Origin: Vulgatibacter incomptus_A
Lineage (GTDB): Bacteria > Myxococcota > Myxococcia > Myxococcales > Vulgatibacteraceae
Assembly: GCA_040391605.1 (NCBI GenBank)
Contig: JBEBXK010000003.1
Span: 1-64,000 of the forward strand
Length of the DNA stretch: 64,000 nucleotides
Direction: 5' to 3'
In this document: positions 59,147 through 64,000 of the stretch, piece after piece
Layout: each line of letters starts with the position of its first letter
Position numbering within the stretch: position 1 is the stretch's first letter
Made by a program: the position numbers and the translations under genes
The notes under the pieces: generated by a model
The model's input: only the letters and a program-made list of their open reading frames with translations
What the model was told of the DNA's origin: nothing
The model's database searches: none

Positions 59147-60447
59147 AGATCCTCGAAAGACTACGTGGCAAGAGCTGGCCGAAGTGGGTCGGCTACACCC
59201 TCTTCTACAACCTCGTCTTCTACGGCGCCGTCTACCTCACCTTCCCCTACGACGCGCTCCGCGATCGGATCACCTCCGAGGCCAGGCGCATGGGCGTCGA
59301 GCTCTCCATCGGCAAGGTGCGGATCGCCGGCATCTCCGGCGTGAAGCTGAGCGACGTGCGCGTCCTCCAGGAGGGAGAGGCCGCGGCAGGCGCCAGCGCC
59401 GCGGAGATCGCCCGGCGTGGCGAGACCGGAGCCAACGAGGACGCGATCCACTCGGACGAGAAGAAGAAGATCGCGGAGCTCTCCGACGACGAGAAGAAGA
59501 AGCTGGCGGAGATCGACGCGAAGCTCTCCGACGACGAGAGAAAGAAGATGGCGGAGATGGAGGAGCACCATCGCGCCGCCCTCGAGAAGGCCGAGGGCCC
59601 CGAGCGGGAGGCGCTCGCCATGAAGTTCGCCGAGGAGCGCGAGGCCATGGCCCAGAAGCGACGCGAGGCCCGAGGCGGCGAGAAGGCGAAGCCCCGGTCG
59701 GACGAGGCCATGAAGCGCGCGCAGGCCCGCAAGGAGGCCGAAGCTGAAAGAGAGAAGGCGCCTGCCGCCGAGGCAGCGGCCCCCATCCCCGCGCCGGCGG
59801 CCGGCGGGATCCACATCGACTCCGTCACGGCGAAGGTGGATCTCATCGCGTCGATCCTCGGCAAGCAGGCCTTCAGCTTCAACGCCGACGCCTGGGGCGG
59901 GCGGGTGAAGGGCAAGTTCACCCAAGGGAAGGAGGACCGCTCCTTCCAGCTCAGCGCCACGAACCTCGAGCTGGGCGCGAGCCCCATCCAGGCCCTGGCG
60001 GGCCTCGACCTGCAGGGCAAGCTCTCCTCCCTCACCATCGATCTGGCCTCCAACGGTCCCGACTTCAGCAACGCCGACGGCAAGCTCGTGATCAAGGGCA
60101 GCGACCTCGTCCTGGAGGGAGGCGAGGTGCAGCAATTCGAGCTGCCCAAGGTCGTCCTGGGCACCCTGGACGGCACCATCGACATCAAGGAGGGCAAGGC
60201 CGACACCGACACCTTCGAGATCAAGGGCGACGACATCGACGTAAAGCTCGCGGCCACCGTCCGGCTCTCGCCGGAGCTCTCCGCCTCCACCCTCACCGGC
60301 AAGCTCCAGCTCAAGCCGTCTGAGGATTGGTGGAATCGCAACGAGATGCTCAAGGCGGCGGCCGGCTTCGCCCTCCCCGCCGGAGAGGATGGCTGGCGCT
60401 CCCTGAACCTCTACGGCCAGCTCCGACGCCCCAACTTCCGGCCGTAG
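59143..60447 (+). CDS. gspN: Type II secretion protein GspN with charged insertion
   Basis: A 434-residue protein: one transmembrane helix (about 16-35), then strand-rich GspN sequence (SIGKVRIAGISGVKLSDVRVL) interrupted at about 78-222 by a highly charged segment, and resuming with VDLIASILGKQAFSF, LDLQGKLSSLTIDL and similar AsmA-like strands. The insertion holds three imperfect copies of S-D-(D)-E-(K/R)-K-K-x-A-E-(L/I/M) at 104-140 and a Glu/Lys/Ala-rich coiled coil. GspN is an accessory protein of the system. The last gsp gene, 152 bases before the FHA activator. Confidence 0.9.
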   Translation: MKILERLRGKSWPKWVGYTLFYNLVFYGAVYLTFPYDALRDRITSEARRMGVELSIGKVRIAGISGVKLSDVRVLQEGEAAAGASAAEIARRGETGANEDAIHSDEKKKIAELSDDEKKKLAEIDAKLSDDERKKMAEMEEHHRAALEKAEGPEREALAMKFAEEREAMAQKRREARGGEKAKPRSDEAMKRAQARKEAEAEREKAPAAEAAAPIPAPAAGGIHIDSVTAKVDLIASILGKQAFSFNADAWGGRVKGKFTQGKEDRSFQLSATNLELGASPIQALAGLDLQGKLSSLTIDLASNGPDFSNADGKLVIKGSDLVLEGGEVQQFELPKVVLGTLDGTIDIKEGKADTDTFEIKGDDIDVKLAATVRLSPELSASTLTGKLQLKPSEDWWNRNEMLKAAAGFALPAGEDGWRSLNLYGQLRRPNFRP

Positions 60448-60599
60448 CCCTTCCGTCCGCCGGCCGCTCGCTCCTGGGGTCTTTCGGGAACTACCCCGGA
60501 TCCGCAGCCTGCTCGCGCGGCAGATTACTGGAGCCCCTGTCACCTCCCGTGCTACCCCTGGGAGTATGCGCGGGATCCACACGGGAGGCTGCTAAAGAG

Positions 60600-62237
<1,638 letters not shown>

Positions 62238-62260
62238 CCTGCCACGGTGATTATCGTCGG

Positions 62261-62917
62261 TCAGAACCGGACCGAGGCGTCGTGGAGGACGGCGATCTTC
62301 AGGCTGCCCATGATCGCGCTCACGTCCCGGGCCACCGAGTGGGGGGCGCTGGTGGGCCAGGTTCCCAGGAGCACGTAGAGCCGGCCATCGGTGCTGGTGA
62401 TGCCCACCCTGCCCTGGATCGACGAGCCCATGGTGAAGGCGAAGGCGGAGCCGCTGCGGGTGGGCTCGGGCACCGTGGTGGTGAAGCCGGGCTTGGTCCG
62501 AAGCCCAACCGCTAGCCGCTCGGCGAACTCCTGGGCCGGCGCCACCTCCGGCGCGATCTGCACCACCACCTGGGCGCCGGTCTCGGTGTGGAGCACCACC
62601 ACCGGCACGACGATCCCCTCGGGCGCCTCATGCCCAGGCGAGAACCGCCATGCCTCCCCATCCGGCCGCACGATCTCGAAGCCGAGCTCGCGATCCACGA
62701 AGCGGGTACCCGCGAAGGCCTCGCCTCCCGCGCCGGGCTCCCCCGCCTCCCACGGTGCCTCCACGGCGGCCTCCCCCGGCGGCGCCGAGTCCCCAGCCTC
62801 GTCCACCGCAGGCCCTGCTGCCACCTCATCCCGAGGCGCCGCCTCCAGCGAGGGCCGCGACGAAGCGCACCCCGCCAGCAGAGCCACTGCCCACAAGCCG
62901 GCCCACCCGCGTCTCAT
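62261..62917 (-). CDS. Lipoprotein of unknown function
   Basis: A 218-residue lipoprotein: MRRGWAGLWAVALLAGC is a signal with lipobox LAGC. An acidic Ala/Pro/Glu-rich linker (about 20-70) is followed by a compact domain: FVDRELGFEIVRPDGEAWRF, VPVVVLHTETGAQVVVQIAPE and a C-terminal strand-helix (LYVLLGTWPTSAPHSVARDV). This layout resembles PsbP/DcrB-like lipoproteins, but similarity is only structural in style. Start ATG 62917. It converges with the FHA activator; CTGACC/GGTCAG (62233-62264) forms a small hairpin between them. Confidence 0.78.
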   Translation of the reverse strand: MRRGWAGLWAVALLAGCASSRPSLEAAPRDEVAAGPAVDEAGDSAPPGEAAVEAPWEAGEPGAGGEAFAGTRFVDRELGFEIVRPDGEAWRFSPGHEAPEGIVVPVVVLHTETGAQVVVQIAPEVAPAQEFAERLAVGLRTKPGFTTTVPEPTRSGSAFAFTMGSSIQGRVGITSTDGRLYVLLGTWPTSAPHSVARDVSAIMGSLKIAVLHDASVRF

Positions 62918-63185
62918 CACCCACCCTCCCCGACGAGCCCGCGGCAGCCTCCCCGCCTCCCCCTCGACGCTCCAAGCTTCGGCACTCCCTTCGCCCACGG
63001 GCAGGGGCCGATCCTCGAGAGGGGCGCCCTCCGGCCCCCCACGGACCGAGGAGCTCCAGACGATCCGCCGCCTGGATCATCGCCGCAGGGTGTAGGCGCA
63101 GTGGACTTCGACGCCCCGCGGCGGCGCGAAGCCTCTACCTTCGAGCGGTGGGGACCTCGATCCGCCGGGAGCGGATGCGATCCGT

Positions 63186-64000
63186 TCAGCCTCTGGGCTC
63201 GATGGCCTCGGGCATGAGGGCGGCGATCTCGGCGCGGAGCTTCTCCGCCACCTCCCCAAGCGGGACGAGCTCGACGTCGCCGCCGCTGCGGGCCTTCCAC
63301 TCCACCTTCCCCTCGGCGAGGGCCTTCTTGCCCACGGCGATCCGCAGCGGGAGCCCGATCAGATCGGCGTCCTTGAACTTCACGCCGGGGCGCTCGTCCC
63401 GATCGTCGAAGAGGACCTCGACGCCCGCGGCCTTCAGCTCGACGTAGAGGGACTCCGCCGCCTCCACCACCGCCGGATCGTTCATCTGCAGCGCCACCAA
63501 CGCCACCTGGTAGGGCGCGATGGACATGGGCCAGACGATGCCGTTCGCGTCGTGGTGGAGCTCGATGGCCGCCGCCATGATCCGCTCGACGCCGATGCCG
63601 TAGGAGCCCATGACGATGGGCGTGGCCTTGCCGTCGGCGCCAAGGACCGAGGCGCCCATCGACTCCGAGTAGCGGGTGCCCAGCTTGAAGATGTGGCCGA
63701 CCTCGAGGCCCTTCCAAACCTCGATGGCGCCGGGGCAGCGGGGGCAGCCCTCCTCCTCCTGCACCGTGCGCAGATCCACGAGCTTGCCGTGGGCGAGATC
63801 CCGATCGACGTCGACCCCCTTCACGTGGTGATCGTCCTCGTTGGCGCCGGTGACCATGTCGCGGCGTCCGACGAGGCTCAGGTCCACGTAGAGCTCCTTG
63901 CCCTGGGTGCCCACGCCCCCCAGCGATCCGGGGCTCGCCCCGAGGAGCGGCACGATCTCGTCCGCACGGGCGGGCCGGACCTCCTGTGCGCCGGTGGCGG
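63186..64000 (-). CDS. proS: Prolyl-tRNA synthetase, C-terminal part (5' end beyond window)
   Basis: The frame is open to the right edge, giving the last 271 residues. Landmarks are the class II motif region with CPRC, EVGHIFKLGTRYSES and GSYGIGVERIMAAA (motif 3), then the anticodon-binding domain (APYQVALVALQMND, VLFDDRDERPGVKFKDADLIGLPLRI). Upstream residues (TGAQEVRPARADEIV) suit the bacterial-type enzyme with the editing insertion, whose bulk lies outside the window. It charges tRNA-Pro with proline. The 268 bases downstream to the next gene hold nothing I can support. Confidence 0.96.
   Translation of the reverse strand, partial: ATGAQEVRPARADEIVPLLGASPGSLGGVGTQGKELYVDLSLVGRRDMVTGANEDDHHVKGVDVDRDLAHGKLVDLRTVQEEEGCPRCPGAIEVWKGLEVGHIFKLGTRYSESMGASVLGADGKATPIVMGSYGIGVERIMAAAIELHHDANGIVWPMSIAPYQVALVALQMNDPAVVEAAESLYVELKAAGVEVLFDDRDERPGVKFKDADLIGLPLRIAVGKKALAEGKVEWKARSGGDVELVPLGEVAEKLRAEIAALMPEAIEPRG

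Overview
The window is GC-rich (about 68-70% by eye) chromosomal DNA that looks like a member of the Myxococcota, probably a Cystobacterineae-like lineage. The evidence is a MYXO-CTERM-type C-terminal tail (12981-14855), a Glt/Nfs-type envelope machine with paired myxobacterial outer-membrane barrels (26470-37386), a TIGR02266-type PilZ protein, two sigma-54 activators (one with two FHA domains), and many TPR lipoproteins. I cannot name the species from sequence alone.

Layout. 1-1594 (-): 5' part of a coiled-coil membrane protein whose N-terminus looks like an SMC/YhaN ATPase without its P-loop; it runs off the left edge through a 12-bp tandem repeat. 1805-3988 (-): rpsP-khpA-rimM-trmD-rplS. 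4371-7547 (-): mlaE-mlaF-mlaD lipid transport, preceded by alr. 8850-9461 (+): a zinc-ribbon protein followed by three tandem 100-bp hairpin repeats. 9833-12317 (-): a glycosyltransferase and an O-antigen ligase-like protein. 12981-14855 (+): a secreted DUF4091 protein. 14941-17886 (-): an active/inactive M16 protease pair. 18216-21985 (+): a His-rich lipoprotein, a Cys-motif outer-membrane protein and a RegB/RegA-like redox two-component pair. 22076-26312 (-): a small membrane protein and a large fused GltD/PyrK-type (Nfn-like) flavoenzyme.

26470-37386 (-) is a compact operon with the order gltA-B-C-D-E-F-G. It matches the parts list of the Myxococcus gliding (Glt) and spore-coat (Nfs) machines, as one transcription unit. 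A Cys-rich lipoprotein diverges from it. 38422-43632 holds a PilZ protein, an HExxH membrane protein with TPRs and an inner-membrane TPR protein. 44014-45927 (+) is a lipoprotein plus an NtrC-type sigma-54 response regulator. It is followed by a strong sigma-54 promoter match directly in front of a complete type II secretion operon, gspC-D-E-F-x-G-H-I-J-K-L-M-N (46222-60447), where x is a 64-residue membrane protein I do not recognise. A double-FHA sigma-54 activator follows. The window ends with a lipoprotein gene and the 3' part of proS (-).

Non-coding content is unusually structured. Family A is a CTAG-bounded element with imperfect terminal inverted repeats and a central hairpin; its two copies are 4174-4359 and 41701-41986. 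Family B has conserved flanks around a hairpin whose stem sequence changes from copy to copy while pairing is kept. It is found after several genes, three times in tandem at 9461-9760, and nested inside the second family A copy. Smaller hairpin repeats lie at 12715-12845 and 37642-37778. These stem changes suggest selection on structure and are the most novel signal here, together with the merged glt/nfs operon and the sigma-54-linked secretion locus.
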